Made by a program: the position numbers and the translations under genes
The notes under the pieces: generated by a model
Told to the model about the DNA's origin: nothing
Seen by the model: only the letters and a program-made list of their open reading frames with translations
Database searches by the model: none
Shown: positions 1-9,541 of the stretch, piece after piece
How positions within the stretch are numbered: position 1 is the first letter of the stretch
Layout: each line of letters starts with the position of its first letter
Assembly: GCF_005222755.1 (NCBI RefSeq)
Contig: NZ_STGD01000013.1
Coordinates: 124,001-188,000 of the forward strand
DNA length: 64,000 bases
Direction: 5' to 3'
Source of the DNA: Roseomonas sp. HF4
GTDB taxonomy: Bacteria > Pseudomonadota > Alphaproteobacteria > Acetobacterales > Acetobacteraceae

Positions 1-2
1 CC

Positions 3-743
3 GTCGCCGAAGACCTGATGAGCCGCCTTCCGGCTACGCTCGAGCTCACTCTCGTCACGGTCGTGTTCGCGACGCTGTTGGGCGTGCCGCTCGGCGTGGT
101 CGCGGCACTGCGGCGTAACTCCTGGCTCGACCACGCGCTGCGTGTGATCACCATCGCCGGCCTCGCCATTGCGAGCTTCTGGTTCGCCATCCTGCTCCAA
201 CTCACCTTCTCGATGCGCCTCGGCATTACGCCGCTGCATGGGCGCATCGAGGGCTGGGGGCCCGAGCAGATCACGGGCTTCTACATCGTCGATGCGCTCA
301 TTCTGCAGGACATGGAGATCCTGCTTGACGCTCTGCGTCACCTGATCCTGCCCGTCATCACGCTCGCGGTCCCTGCCACCGCGACCATCGTTCGCTTTAC
401 CCGCGCCGGTGTGCTGAACGCGCTGCAGTCGAATTACGTTCTCTACGAGACCGCGATGGGCTACCCGCGCCGCCTGGTCATCTGGAAGTACGTTCTCAGG
501 AACGCGCTGATCGGCACGGTCACGCAGATCGGCTTGATCTTCGGCATCCTGCTCGCCGGTGCCGTGGTGGTGGAGGCGGTGTTCGACTGGCCGGGCCTTG
601 GCACATTCGCGGTCAACTCCATCCTCTCCTCGGACTACAACGCGGTGATGGGGTTCACGGTCATCGTGGGCGCGATGTTCATTGTGGTGAACCTCGTGGT
701 CGATATCCTGCACGGCATGATCGACCCGCGGGAGACGCGCTGA
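3..743 (+). CDS. ABC transporter permease, DppB/OppB type (5' end outside window)
   Basis: Inner-membrane permease of a dipeptide/oligopeptide-type ABC importer. The frame is open from base 3, and the first Met (base 18) lies inside conserved sequence (SRLPATLELTLVTVVFATLL), so the true start is upstream and about 70-90 residues are missing. Several hydrophobic spans are visible. Near the C-terminus the BPD-type EAA loop region (ETAMGYPRRLVIWKYVLRNA) contacts the ATPase, followed by the typical FDWPGLGTFAVNSI segment. It overlaps the next gene by one base (TGATG) and heads a permease-permease-ATPase-ATPase operon. The substrate cannot be read from sequence; peptides, glutathione or similar small amides are usual for the family. 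Confidence 0.9.
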   Translation, partial: VAEDLMSRLPATLELTLVTVVFATLLGVPLGVVAALRRNSWLDHALRVITIAGLAIASFWFAILLQLTFSMRLGITPLHGRIEGWGPEQITGFYIVDALILQDMEILLDALRHLILPVITLAVPATATIVRFTRAGVLNALQSNYVLYETAMGYPRRLVIWKYVLRNALIGTVTQIGLIFGILLAGAVVVEAVFDWPGLGTFAVNSILSSDYNAVMGFTVIVGAMFIVVNLVVDILHGMIDPRETR

Positions 744-1597
744 TGCTTCGCATTCTCCGCAAGCTGGCCGAGGATCGCGCCGCGTTGCTCGGCCTCCTCC
801 TGATCGTGGCACTGGTGATTGCCGCGATTCTCGCGCCGCTGCTCTCGACCCATCCCGCCGACGTCGCCGAGTTCCACACCGCCCGGCGGCTGACGGGTCC
901 GAATCCCGAGAACTGGCTCGGCACCGACCGGATGGGCAGCGATATCTATTCCCGGCTGCTTTTCGGCGCGCGTATCACCATCACCATCGCCGTCACCGCA
1001 ATCACGGTCGCGGTCATCATCGGCGTGCCGATCGGCCTCGTTGCCGGCTACTATGAAGGCCTCGGCAGCGATCTTCTGATGCGTCTGTCCGACATCTTCC
1101 TCGCCGTACCGCAGATCGTCCTCGCCATCGCCATCGCGCAGACGCTCGGCCCGTCCATCGAGAACGTCATCCTGGCACTCTCGGCCACCTACTGGCCCTT
1201 CTGGGCGCGCCTCGTCTTCGCCGAGACACGCTCGATGAAGAACGAACCCTTCGTCGAGGCGGCAATCGCGCTCGGCTGCTCGCCCTGGCGGGTGATGGTG
1301 CTCCACATCCTGCCTTCCATCTCCTCATCCATCATCGTGCGCACCACCATCGGCATGGGCGGCACGATCCTGACGGCGGCGACGCTCGGCTTCCTCGGCC
1401 TGGGGCCGCCGCCCCCGACGCCGGAATGGGGCCGCACCATCGCGGAATCGCGGGAATTCCTGCCGATGGCCTGGTGGTATGCGGCCTTCCCGGGTCTCGC
1501 CATCTTCCTGGTCGTGATGGGTTTCAACCTGCTGGGAGACGGGCTTCGCGACGTGCTCGACCCGCGCCTGCGACGGGCGGCGCGGCATGACAAGTGA
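743..1597 (+). CDS. ABC transporter permease, DppC/OppC type
   Basis: Second inner-membrane permease of the same importer, 284 residues, normal for DppC. It has an N-terminal membrane span (residues about 14-35), the family motif HPLGTDRMGSD-like (LGTDRMGSDIYSRLLFGAR), and five further hydrophobic spans. The EAA loop reads VEAAIALGCSPWRVMVLHIL. The C-terminus, LLGDGLRDVLDPRLR, is the classic DppC/OppC ending. The start codon overlaps the dppB-like stop by one base, and the 3' end overlaps the ATPase gene by 11 bases, so the operon is translationally coupled. Confident family call; substrate unknown. Confidence 0.93.
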   Translation: MLRILRKLAEDRAALLGLLLIVALVIAAILAPLLSTHPADVAEFHTARRLTGPNPENWLGTDRMGSDIYSRLLFGARITITIAVTAITVAVIIGVPIGLVAGYYEGLGSDLLMRLSDIFLAVPQIVLAIAIAQTLGPSIENVILALSATYWPFWARLVFAETRSMKNEPFVEAAIALGCSPWRVMVLHILPSISSSIIVRTTIGMGGTILTAATLGFLGLGPPPPTPEWGRTIAESREFLPMAWWYAAFPGLAIFLVVMGFNLLGDGLRDVLDPRLRRAARHDK

Positions 1598-2591
1598 GCT
1601 GATCGCTGTCCGGGGCCTTCGCATATCCTTCGCCTCGGATGCCGGTATCGCTCGCGTGCTGGACGGCGTGGATCTCACGATCAACCGCGGCGAGATCATG
1701 GGCCTGATCGGCGAATCCGGGTGCGGCAAGACGACCCTTGCGCGCGCCATCCTTGGCATCCTGCCGCGCAACGCCTCGCGCATCGATGGCGGCGATATCC
1801 GGTTCGAAGGCCGTGCCTTGCTCGACCTCGACGAGGCCACACTTGCCGCCGAGATCCGTGGCCGTCGGATCGCCTACATCCCTCAGGATCCCTTCACCGC
1901 CTTCAACCCGGTCTTTACGATCGGCACCCAGATCGCGGACCTGATGCGTTTCAAGTCGCCGCTGCTGCGCGAAGGCGGCCTCTCGGCGCGGGAACGTCGC
2001 CGTGCGGACCATGCGCGCGTGATCGACCTGCTCCGCCAGGTACAGCTTCCCGACCCCGAGGGGGTCCTCCGAAAATACCCGCACGAGGTATCCGGCGGTC
2101 AGCGCCAGCGCCTGATGATCGCCATGGCCCTGCTGCCCGAGCCGCGGCTCGTCATCGCCGACGAGCCGACGACCGCGCTCGATGTCACGGTGCAGGCGCA
2201 GATCCTGAAGCTCCTGAAGACGCTTGCGCGTGACCGTGGTGTCGCTGTGCTTTTCACCACCCACGACCTGGGGACCGCTTACGAGATCTGCGACCGCATC
2301 ACGGTCATGTATGCAGGCCAGGAGGCCGAGGAGGCGCCTGTGGCCTCCTTTTTCGACCGCCCCTCCCACCCCTACACGCGCAAGCTGCTCGACAGCCTGC
2401 CATCCTCGGAGAACGGCATCCGGGGCATCCCCGGCGAGATCCCGCGCCTGGTTGACCCGCCCCCCGGCTGCCGTTTCCACCCGCGGTGCGACCGTGCCTC
2501 GGAAGTATGCCGCAGCAGTCGTCCGCCCTCCACCCCGGTCGCCGAGGCGCACACGGTGCGCTGCCACCATCCGCTCGGAGACGTGACGTGA
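1587..2591 (+). CDS. Peptide-type ABC importer ATPase, DppD/OppD type
   Basis: Cytoplasmic ATPase, 334 residues. Walker A is GESGCGKTT (residues about 44-52), the signature is VSGGQRQR, Walker B is [13 protein letters not shown], and the H-loop is TTHDLG. The C-terminal extension carries the oligopeptide-transporter motif [12 protein letters not shown] with a following Cys, the small Cys-rich tail seen in OppD/DppD that can bind a cluster. It overlaps dppC-like by 11 bases, and its stop is embedded in the next start (GTGA). It works as a heterodimer with the following ATPase. Confidence 0.93.
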   Translation: MTSELIAVRGLRISFASDAGIARVLDGVDLTINRGEIMGLIGESGCGKTTLARAILGILPRNASRIDGGDIRFEGRALLDLDEATLAAEIRGRRIAYIPQDPFTAFNPVFTIGTQIADLMRFKSPLLREGGLSARERRRADHARVIDLLRQVQLPDPEGVLRKYPHEVSGGQRQRLMIAMALLPEPRLVIADEPTTALDVTVQAQILKLLKTLARDRGVAVLFTTHDLGTAYEICDRITVMYAGQEAEEAPVASFFDRPSHPYTRKLLDSLPSSENGIRGIPGEIPRLVDPPPGCRFHPRCDRASEVCRSSRPPSTPVAEAHTVRCHHPLGDVT

Positions 2592-3556
2592 GCGAGGGCC
2601 CGATCCTCTCGGTCGAGGCGCTGCACAAGTACTTCCCTGTGCGCAACGTCTGGAAGCGGCGCGTCGGCTGGCTCCGGGCAGTGGACGGCGTCTCCTTTGA
2701 CGTCCGACGTGGCGAGATCCTCGGCGTCGTCGGGGAATCCGGCTGTGGCAAGTCCACCCTCGGCAAGACGCTCATGGGCATCCAGGCCGCGACATCCGGT
2801 CGCGTCGTTTTCGAAGGCCACGACATTGCGGGGCTCAAGCCGCACCAGTCGCGCAAGTACCGGGAACACCTGCAGTACTGCTACCAGGACCCCGGCGCCT
2901 CGCTCGACCCGCGCTGGACCATCCGTGCCTCCCTGCATGAACCGCTGGTCGTGCACACGACCCTGCCCGCAGCCGAGCGCGAGGCGCGCGTGAGGGAGAT
3001 CCTGGCGGCGGTCGGCCTGCCCGAGACGCATCTCGATCTCTACCCGCACGAGATCAGCGGCGGGCAGCAGCGTCGCGTCGGCCTCGCTCGCATCCTCACG
3101 CTCAAGCCGTCCGTCGTCATCCTCGATGAACCGACATCGGGCCTCGACGTCTCGGTCCAGGCGACGATCCTCAACCTCTTCCTCGATCTGCAACGGGCAT
3201 TCGGCCTGACCTATCTCTTCATCTCGCATGACCTGTCCGTCGTCAGGCTCGTCTGTGATCGGGTCGCGGTGATGTATCTCGGCCGAATCGTCGAGATCGG
3301 CGAGACGGAGCAGATTTTCTCCGCCCCGCGTCATCCGTACACGCAGTCTCTGCTCGCCGCGATCCCGCGGATCGGCGGTGCGCGGGTCACCGACAGCTTC
3401 GCGCTCGAGGGCGAGCCGCCGAGCCCCACCAACCTTCCCTCCGGCTGCCGCTTCCGCACGCGCTGTCCGCGCGCGTCCACGATCTGCGCAAGCGAGGACC
3501 CGGCGCTCACCGGCGATGTCGCGCAGCACCAGGCAGCCTGCCATTTTCCGGACTGA
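2588..3556 (+). CDS. Peptide-type ABC importer ATPase, DppF/OppF type
   Basis: Second ATPase, 322 residues from the GTG at 2588. That start overlaps the preceding stop (GTGA) and places [19 protein letters not shown] at the N-terminus, as in DppF. An upstream in-frame Met at 2486 would add 34 low-complexity residues and is rejected. Visible motifs are Walker A GESGCGKST, signature ISGGQQRR (unusual QQ variant), Walker B VVILDEPTSGLDV, H-loop ISHDL, and the C-terminal GCRFRTRCPRAS motif. It is the last gene of the operon; no solute-binding protein follows directly, so it probably lies upstream of the window. Confidence 0.93.
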   Translation: MSEGPILSVEALHKYFPVRNVWKRRVGWLRAVDGVSFDVRRGEILGVVGESGCGKSTLGKTLMGIQAATSGRVVFEGHDIAGLKPHQSRKYREHLQYCYQDPGASLDPRWTIRASLHEPLVVHTTLPAAEREARVREILAAVGLPETHLDLYPHEISGGQQRRVGLARILTLKPSVVILDEPTSGLDVSVQATILNLFLDLQRAFGLTYLFISHDLSVVRLVCDRVAVMYLGRIVEIGETEQIFSAPRHPYTQSLLAAIPRIGGARVTDSFALEGEPPSPTNLPSGCRFRTRCPRASTICASEDPALTGDVAQHQAACHFPD

Positions 3557-3703
3557 CGGCATCGCGGCACTTCACGCTACGCCGCCCGCATCGTGACTCT
3601 GGCCGATCCGCGACGGACAGGACGCTCCAAGTCCCGAGAGGCCGGAGAGATGGCGGGTGACCCTGACTACTAGAGTAACACCCGGCGTACACGGGGCTGA
3701 CTC

Positions 3704-3922
3704 ATGGTCTCGAGGCGACGCGGTCGATTGTTTTTGATCGGTGGGCATGGCTCGTGCGAACGGACCATGCAGGCGCTGATGCTTCGGGAAAACGTGCCGC
3801 CGGGTGAGCTTCGGCGGCTGGCGAAGACCGAGAACGACCCGCGTGTGGCGCGGGGCCTGCTGGCGATCGCGGCGGCGCTGGCGGGCATGAGCCGGGAGGC
3901 GGCGGCGCGCATCGCGGACGCA
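3704..3922 (+). pseudogene. IS630-family transposase, N-terminal fragment
   Basis: About 50 recognisable residues (LRENVPPGELRRLAKTENDP, then VARGLLAIAAALAGMSREAA) match the N-terminal helix-turn-helix of IS630-type transposases. The family normally continues GMDRQTLRDW and the DDE domain; here the reading ends at IADA-stop (3923-3925). At that point the sequence switches to an unrelated phage gene on the other strand. The element is therefore a remnant cut by deletion and cannot transpose. Its likely real start is the Met at 3767. The 5' IS end may lie near 3665-3700, but no terminal repeat pair survives to prove it. Confidence 0.8.
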
Positions 3923-4620
3923 TAGGGCTGCACCTCCAAGTATTCGCCCACGGTGACAGCCACCACGGCGGACCCGAAGCTGTAGTCGGCGTCGGTGCAG
4001 CCGAAGGCGGCCTTGAAATCGCCCCAGCCGACGAAGGCGGCGCCGTTTTTGTAGATGCGCGCCCCGTGATTGGCGCTACGCCCAGGCCGGCGCAGCCGTG
4101 CCCAGAGCCGCACCTTGGTGACGCCGACCGGCACCGTGAGACGGGTGGGGAGCGACCCGCTCCAGAACTCGTCCGTGTCATGGGTCGCTTCGGTTAAGGG
4201 CGCGGCGGTCGGCGTGGTCGTGATGGAGAGGGTGGTGGCCCGCCGCACCAGCGCGCCTTTGACCGCCAGCATGACGCGCGAGAGGATGCCGCTGCCGAGT
4301 GGTCGCCAGGCAGCGCCTTCGAATGACAGCAGGTCGCCGTTCAGGAACGGCCCGACCATATCGGCGAGGTCACCAAGCGTGGCGGCACCACCGACGCCGT
4401 GGCAGTTCGTCCCGGCGTCCTGCACCAGCACGATGGCGCCGTTGCCGACGCTGACAGTCGCCCCCGTTGCGCAGCCCACGGTAATCTCGAAGGCGCCGCC
4501 AGTGCTGTTCTGGATGGCGATGCGGCTGGCCTTCGCGGGAAGGGTCACCTTGCGCAAGGCGGCGTTGCCGCCGGTCAGGGTCGCGACGCAGCAGCATTTG
4601 TCGCCCCGCCCGCCGGCCGC
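3923..4620 (-). pseudogene. Phage tail/fibre protein fragment (both ends missing)
   Basis: On the minus strand a 230-residue stretch reads like the C-terminal half of a phage tail or host-specificity protein. It contains a Gly/Thr-rich beta segment (FEITVGCATGATVSVGNGAI, then VLVQDAGTNCHGVGG), a FLNGDLLSFEGAAWRPLGSG segment and a jelly-roll-like end (VPVGVTKVRLWARL ... DYSFGSAVVAVTVGEYLEVQ). There is no start: upstream it runs, in the same frame, straight into the stop codon of hyuAB at 4621-4623. Downstream it is cut at the IS630 fragment near 3922. It is best read as prophage debris. The identity as tail protein is by family resemblance and is moderate. Confidence 0.6.
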
Positions 4621-7600
4621 CTACGCTGGATCCCCGTATCCCCCGCCGCCCGGCGTGGCGATGGTCACCACATCGCCGTCCCGCAGCGTGAAGGGGCTGT
4701 TCTTGATGTCGACGGCGGTCGCATTGATGGCGACCATGCCACACGCCCCCGCCGCCCCGCCCAGCAGCCCAGCCGCCGCCGCCCGCGTGCGCTCGGCGTT
4801 GAACCCGATGATGTAGGGGCCGCCTGCTAGCAGCAGATGTGCCTGTTCCAGTCCATCCCCGCCGCGGCCGCGCCCCGCGCCACCCGATCCGCGCCGGATG
4901 CGTCGGTGCAGGACCCGGATCGGCGCCTGCTGCTCGATCACCTCGACCGGTGTCGAGGAGACGTTGGACGGCCAGGACAGCGCCGCGGCGCCATCGCCAT
5001 GCGCGCCCGCCCCCATGCCGCCGTTGAAGAAGGTCTTGAGCGCGAAGCGGGAGCCGTCCTCGCGCTGGCCGCGCAACAGGAACGACCAGATCGGACTGCC
5101 GGTCGGCGCGATCACCTTCCCGGGGATTGCCGCGGCAAGTGCGCGCAGGACAAGCGCCGGCAGGTAATGCCCGACCAGCGCGCGGTTGCCGCCGGAGAAG
5201 GGCCAGGCATGGTTAACGATCGACCCCTCCGGCGCGATCAGGCGAATGGCGCGCTGCGACCCCGCATTGTTCGGGCTTTCGGGATCGAGGACGCATTTCA
5301 GGGCATAGGCCGTGAAAGCGAAGGTGTAGCACCACGCGACGTTGAGGGCGGCCGGAATCTGCGCAGAACTGCCGGTGTAGTCCACGGTCACGGCATCCGG
5401 CGAGATGGTCACGCGCGCCTTCAACCGGATCGGCACGCCGTCCATGCCGTCGGTTTCCTCCTCCGCGTCCCAACTGCCGTGCGGCAGGCCCGCGAGTGCC
5501 GCGCGCACCGCCGCATCGGTACGCCCGCAGCTCGCCGCGGCGAAGGCGTCGAGGTCGTCCAGCGCCCAATCCTCCAGCAGCGTCAAGACGCGCCGCCGGA
5601 CCAGGTGCAACGCGGCCATCTGGCCATGCAGGTCGCCCAGCACTTCCTCTGGCGCGCGCACGTTCTTGGCGAGCAGGGCCAGGATGGCATCGTCGAGCAC
5701 GCCCTGCCGGGCCAGTTTCAGCGGCGGGATCTGGAAGCCTTCCTCGTGCACGTCGGCGATGCGCTGCGCGCCGCTGCGCCCGCCGATGTCGGGCGCATGC
5801 GCCGTGCTGGCCGCGAAGGCGACAAGCCGCCCGCGATGGAAGATCGGCATGGCCAGGGAGATGTCGGCCAGGTGCCCCGTGCCCCACCACGGATCATTTG
5901 TGATCAGGATGTCGCCCTCGGCGATACCCGCGCCGAACACTGCGCGGAAATGCTCGACGGTGCGGGGCAGGCTGCCGATGAAGCTCGGGATCGACTTGTG
6001 CCCCTGCGCCAGCAGCGTGCCCGCGGCATCGGTGATCACGACCGAGAAATCATCTGATTCCCGCACGACGGTCGAGAAGGCGCTGCGGACCAGCGCGGCC
6101 GAGGCTTCGTCGACCACACCGATCAGGCGCCGCCAGAGCACCTCGGTGCGGACGGCGTCGAAAGCGTTGCCCGCATTCGCCTCCTGCGCCAGCGCCAGGC
6201 ACGCCATGCCAAGCGCCGCCGGCGAGGCGACATCGCCCGGACCGAGGACCAGTGTCGAGCCCGCCTGCGCGAGCAGCGCAGGCCCCGCGACCTCGCCCGC
6301 GGCGACACCCCAGCCGAGCGCGCGCGCCCGCGCCACGCGGCCATCGTCGAGCACGATGTCGCGCATCGTCTCACCGGTCCGCGGCACGGCTTCATCGAGC
6401 AGCAGCGGCGCCTGCGCATCTACCAGCGGCAGCGATGCGACGACGCGCAGGGCGACCAGTTCCGCCGCCGCCCAGTCGATGGTGCGGCTGAAGATGCGCG
6501 CATAGGCGGCGCGGAAGGCGGCGAGCAGATCCTCGGTGTCGTCGTAGGGGCCGGCGGGCAGCGCGACCTCGATCTCGAAACCCTGGCCGAGGTAGCGCAT
6601 GTCGGCGCTGCGGGTGAGCGTGGCCCCCGCCATCGGCAGCCCGGCCGAGCCCATCGCGTCCTGCTCCAGCGCAAGGAAGGCGGCCTCGATCTCTGCGCCC
6701 GCCATCCCGGCGAGCGGCCGGCCGAGGAAGCGCGACCGGTCCACGCGCAGCGGCGCGAGACACAGCCCGATCGCCGAGGCGACGCCCGCGGCCGGCGGGC
6801 AGAGCACTGTCCGGATGCCGAGCTTGCGCGCGACCTCCGCGCCGTGCAGCGGGCCGCCGCCACCGGTGACGACGAGCGCGAGCCGATCCGGCTCGATCCC
6901 GCGCTCCGCCGCGTGGACGCGCGCAGCGGACGCCATGTTCTCATTCGCCAGGTCGCGGATGCCGAGCGCGGTGCGCGTGGCATCGAGCCCGAGGCTCTCA
7001 CCCAGACGTTCCAGGGCGGAGGTTGCCGCGGCGGGCGCAAGCCGCAGGGTGCCGCCGGCGAAGCCTTCCGGATCCAGCAGCCCGAGGGCGAGGTTGGCAT
7101 CGGTCAGGGTCGGCTCCGTCCCGCCCCGCCCGTAGCAGGCCGGCCCAGGTTCCGACCCCGCGCTGCGCGGCCCGACCTTGAGCAGGCCGAGCCCGTCGCG
7201 CCGCGCGATCGAGCCGCCGCCAGCGCCGATCTCGATCAGGTCCACGCTGGCGAGGCAGAGCGGCAGGCCGCTTTCCGGCACGAAGCGTCGTTCCCGCGCG
7301 GCCTCGAAGCGCCGCGCGATGAGCGGCGCGCCGCCCTCCACGACGCAGAGCTTGGCCGTGGTGCCGCCGAGGTCGAGGGCCAGCACATCCGCGATGCCCG
7401 CCTGTCCGGCGAACCATGCGGCAGCGAGGGCGCCGGCGGCCGGCCCCGATTCCAGCAGCGCGATCGGCTGCCGCCGCGCGACCTCGATCGGCGCGAGGCC
7501 ACCCGAGGAGAGCATCAGCAGGACCGGTGCGGCGATGCCGCAGTCCTCGGCGATGCAGCGGCCGAATGCGCCGAGGTAGCGATCCGCCAGCGGCGCGATG

Positions 7601-8241
7601 AAGGCGTTGGCGACCGTGGTCGAGAAGCGTTCGAACTCGCGGATCTCGTTCGCGACCTGGTAGGAGGCGCAGAGCGCCAGGTCCGGGAAGGCCTGCGCGA
7701 GTGCGCGCATCGCCGCCTGCTCGTTGGCGGCGTTGACGATGCTGTTGAGGAAGCCGAGCGCGATACTGTCGCAGCCCATCGCGCGCAGCCGCATGGCGAC
7801 GGCCACGACGTCATCGGGGGAGACGGCTTCGAGGATGCTGCCGCGCGCGTCGATGCGTTCCGCCACCTCAAGACGGCGTTCGGCTGGGACCAGCGGTTCC
7901 GGCATGCGGATCGCGAGGTCGTAGAGCTCGAATTTCCGTTCGCGCCGCAATTCCAGGGTGTCGGCGAAGCCGGCGGTGGTGATGAAGCCGACCCGGGCAC
8001 CTTGCCGCTGTACCAACGCATTGGTGAACAGCGTCGTAGCGTGCACGACGCGCAGCACCCGTGCGCGGTCGAGCCCCTGCGATGCGAAAAGCGATTGGAT
8101 GCCCTCGATGACGGCGAGGTTCGGATCGCCGGGCGTCGTCAGCACCTTGGTGGACACGACGCGCCGGCTGGCGGTGTCGAGCGCCACGATGTCGGTGAAG
8201 GTGCCGCCGATATCGACCCCGAGTACAACGCCGTCCCGCAT
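4621..8241 (-). CDS. hyuAB: Fused hydantoinase/oxoprolinase HyuA-HyuB (5-oxoprolinase-like)
   Basis: ATP-dependent amide-ring hydrolase of 1206 residues joining both halves of the HyuA/HyuB system, as in eukaryotic-type 5-oxoprolinase. Residues 1-680 are HyuA: the actin-like ATPase starts VLGVDIGGTFTDIVALD, with a second phosphate loop ALDLGGTTAKLCVV. From about residue 690 the HyuB part begins (FDAVRTEVLWRRLIGVVDEA) and contains ITNDPWWGTGHLADI and TFFNGGMGAGAHGDG. The ATG at 8241 has a GAAGGGA ribosome site; a longer antisense extension to 9975 is not coding. The protein stops at PGGGGYGDPA, some 20-30 residues earlier than many HyuB proteins, exactly where phage debris begins, so a slightly clipped C-terminus is possible. 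Substrate (oxoproline, hydantoin, N-methyl-hydantoin) cannot be told. Confidence 0.9.
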   Translation of the reverse strand: MRDGVVLGVDIGGTFTDIVALDTASRRVVSTKVLTTPGDPNLAVIEGIQSLFASQGLDRARVLRVVHATTLFTNALVQRQGARVGFITTAGFADTLELRRERKFELYDLAIRMPEPLVPAERRLEVAERIDARGSILEAVSPDDVVAVAMRLRAMGCDSIALGFLNSIVNAANEQAAMRALAQAFPDLALCASYQVANEIREFERFSTTVANAFIAPLADRYLGAFGRCIAEDCGIAAPVLLMLSSGGLAPIEVARRQPIALLESGPAAGALAAAWFAGQAGIADVLALDLGGTTAKLCVVEGGAPLIARRFEAARERRFVPESGLPLCLASVDLIEIGAGGGSIARRDGLGLLKVGPRSAGSEPGPACYGRGGTEPTLTDANLALGLLDPEGFAGGTLRLAPAAATSALERLGESLGLDATRTALGIRDLANENMASAARVHAAERGIEPDRLALVVTGGGGPLHGAEVARKLGIRTVLCPPAAGVASAIGLCLAPLRVDRSRFLGRPLAGMAGAEIEAAFLALEQDAMGSAGLPMAGATLTRSADMRYLGQGFEIEVALPAGPYDDTEDLLAAFRAAYARIFSRTIDWAAAELVALRVVASLPLVDAQAPLLLDEAVPRTGETMRDIVLDDGRVARARALGWGVAAGEVAGPALLAQAGSTLVLGPGDVASPAALGMACLALAQEANAGNAFDAVRTEVLWRRLIGVVDEASAALVRSAFSTVVRESDDFSVVITDAAGTLLAQGHKSIPSFIGSLPRTVEHFRAVFGAGIAEGDILITNDPWWGTGHLADISLAMPIFHRGRLVAFAASTAHAPDIGGRSGAQRIADVHEEGFQIPPLKLARQGVLDDAILALLAKNVRAPEEVLGDLHGQMAALHLVRRRVLTLLEDWALDDLDAFAAASCGRTDAAVRAALAGLPHGSWDAEEETDGMDGVPIRLKARVTISPDAVTVDYTGSSAQIPAALNVAWCYTFAFTAYALKCVLDPESPNNAGSQRAIRLIAPEGSIVNHAWPFSGGNRALVGHYLPALVLRALAAAIPGKVIAPTGSPIWSFLLRGQREDGSRFALKTFFNGGMGAGAHGDGAAALSWPSNVSSTPVEVIEQQAPIRVLHRRIRRGSGGAGRGRGGDGLEQAHLLLAGGPYIIGFNAERTRAAAAGLLGGAAGACGMVAINATAVDIKNSPFTLRDGDVVTIATPGGGGYGDPA

Positions 8242-8265
8242 GGGCTTCCCTTCGCCGGCTCGATG

Positions 8266-8290
8266 ACGGCAAGATGCCGTGCAGGTGCAC
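8266..8290. promoter_or_regulatory. Two overlapping inverted repeats in the hyuAB / Bug divergent gap
   Basis: The 60-base gap between divergent hyuAB and the Bug gene holds ACGGCA-AGA-TGCCGT (8266-8280), a perfect 6-base inverted repeat. Overlapping it is GTGCA-GG-TGCAC (8279-8290). They are placed to control both genes, but in DNA this GC-rich short repeats arise by chance, so this is only a candidate operator. Confidence 0.3.
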
Positions 8291-8301
8291 CGGAGGCTGA
8301 C

Positions 8302-9273
8302 ATGAAAATTGATCGCCGCAACCTCTTGGCGCTGACCCTGGCGACGCCGTCGGTCGCAGCGGCGCAGGCTCGCTGGTCGCCTGACCGCCCCGTGACCTTC
8401 CTCGCGCCCTTTTCGCCCGGCGGATCGTTCGACGTGACGCAGCGCGCCCTGGCGCGTGCCGTCGAACCGGCGATGGGCCACCCCGTCGCGGTGCTGAACC
8501 GGCCGGGTGCGGCCGGGACGATCATGTTGACCGAACTGGCGCGCGCACGGCCGGACGGCCACACGCTCGGGCTGCTGTCGGTGAACACCAATGCCGTCGC
8601 GCCGCAGTTGCAGACCCTGACCGTCGACCCTGTCGCCGACTTCACGCCGCTGATGGTCTACGGTTCCTTCCTGACCTTCGTGACGGTCGCAGCCACCTCG
8701 CCCTTCCGCACGCTGCCGGATCTCATCGCCTTCGCGCGGCGGGAGCCCGGCAAGCTGACCATCGGTGTCGCGGGGATCGGCGCCAACAGCCACCTCAACA
8801 TGGCGCGCCTGGCGGCCGAGGAGAACATCGAGGTCACCTTCGTGCCGTTCGCCGGTGGTGCGCCGGCGACCACTTCGCTGCTGGGCGGGCACGTCATGTG
8901 CGCGGTCGTCGCGGGGGAGGTGCTGCCCGCCGTGCGGAGCGGATCGCTCCGCCTGGTCTCCCTGTTGAACGAGACCAAGAGCGACGAGTTCCCCGACGTG
9001 CCGAGCATGCCCGAGCTCGGCTATTCCTGGGCGTCGCGCCCCTGGCTCGGCATGGGCGGGCCGAAGGGGTTGCCCGATGCGGTGACCGCGCGGTGGAGCG
9101 AGGAGCTGCTCGCTGCGACGCATTCGGAGGCGTTCCTGGCGACGATGCGCACCCTCGCCATCGTGCCGGTCCGGATGGGGCCGCGGGAGATGCGGCCCAT
9201 GATGGCCGAAAGCCTCGCCGAGCACGAAGCCGTGGCGCGGCGGATCAGGATCGGGCGCTTCGCGTCGGGGTAA
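8302..9273 (+). CDS. Tripartite tricarboxylate transporter (Bug) substrate-binding protein
   Basis: Periplasmic binding protein of the TctC/Bug family, 323 residues. The ATG at 8302 follows a CGGAGG ribosome site and gives a signal peptide MKIDRRNLLALTLATPSVAA-AQA. The Bug fingerprint is present: RPVTFLAPFSPGGSFDVTQR, LNRPGAAGTI, ARARPDGHTLGLLS, and IGVAGIGANSHLNMARLA. Members bind organic acids, amides or nicotinate-like compounds and pass them to TctA/TctB membrane proteins; none is encoded in the window, so it is an orphan. It sits head-to-head with hyuAB, which suggests that its ligand is the hyuAB substrate (inference). Confidence 0.88.
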   Translation: MKIDRRNLLALTLATPSVAAAQARWSPDRPVTFLAPFSPGGSFDVTQRALARAVEPAMGHPVAVLNRPGAAGTIMLTELARARPDGHTLGLLSVNTNAVAPQLQTLTVDPVADFTPLMVYGSFLTFVTVAATSPFRTLPDLIAFARREPGKLTIGVAGIGANSHLNMARLAAEENIEVTFVPFAGGAPATTSLLGGHVMCAVVAGEVLPAVRSGSLRLVSLLNETKSDEFPDVPSMPELGYSWASRPWLGMGGPKGLPDAVTARWSEELLAATHSEAFLATMRTLAIVPVRMGPREMRPMMAESLAEHEAVARRIRIGRFASG

Positions 9274-9541
9274 CGGGACGAGGCCGCGGCGCGCCACGCC
9301 ACGCCACGCTGGAAGGAGCCATCCGTCGACCGATGCCGGAACGTTCCGAAAGATGCGCGGCGCCACGCGGGCCGGTGTCGATGCGGGCGCGCAGAAATCT
9401 TGGCGCGCTGCTGTCGCGCGAGGATGATCGTTCGACGTTCGGTCTGCCGTTGATCCGTCGACCGCTGGCGGCGCGCACGGTGCCGTGTAAGGCGCCCCAG
9501 GCACCGACGGCGCTTGTGTCGCTTCGCGCGCGGAGGTTCTG

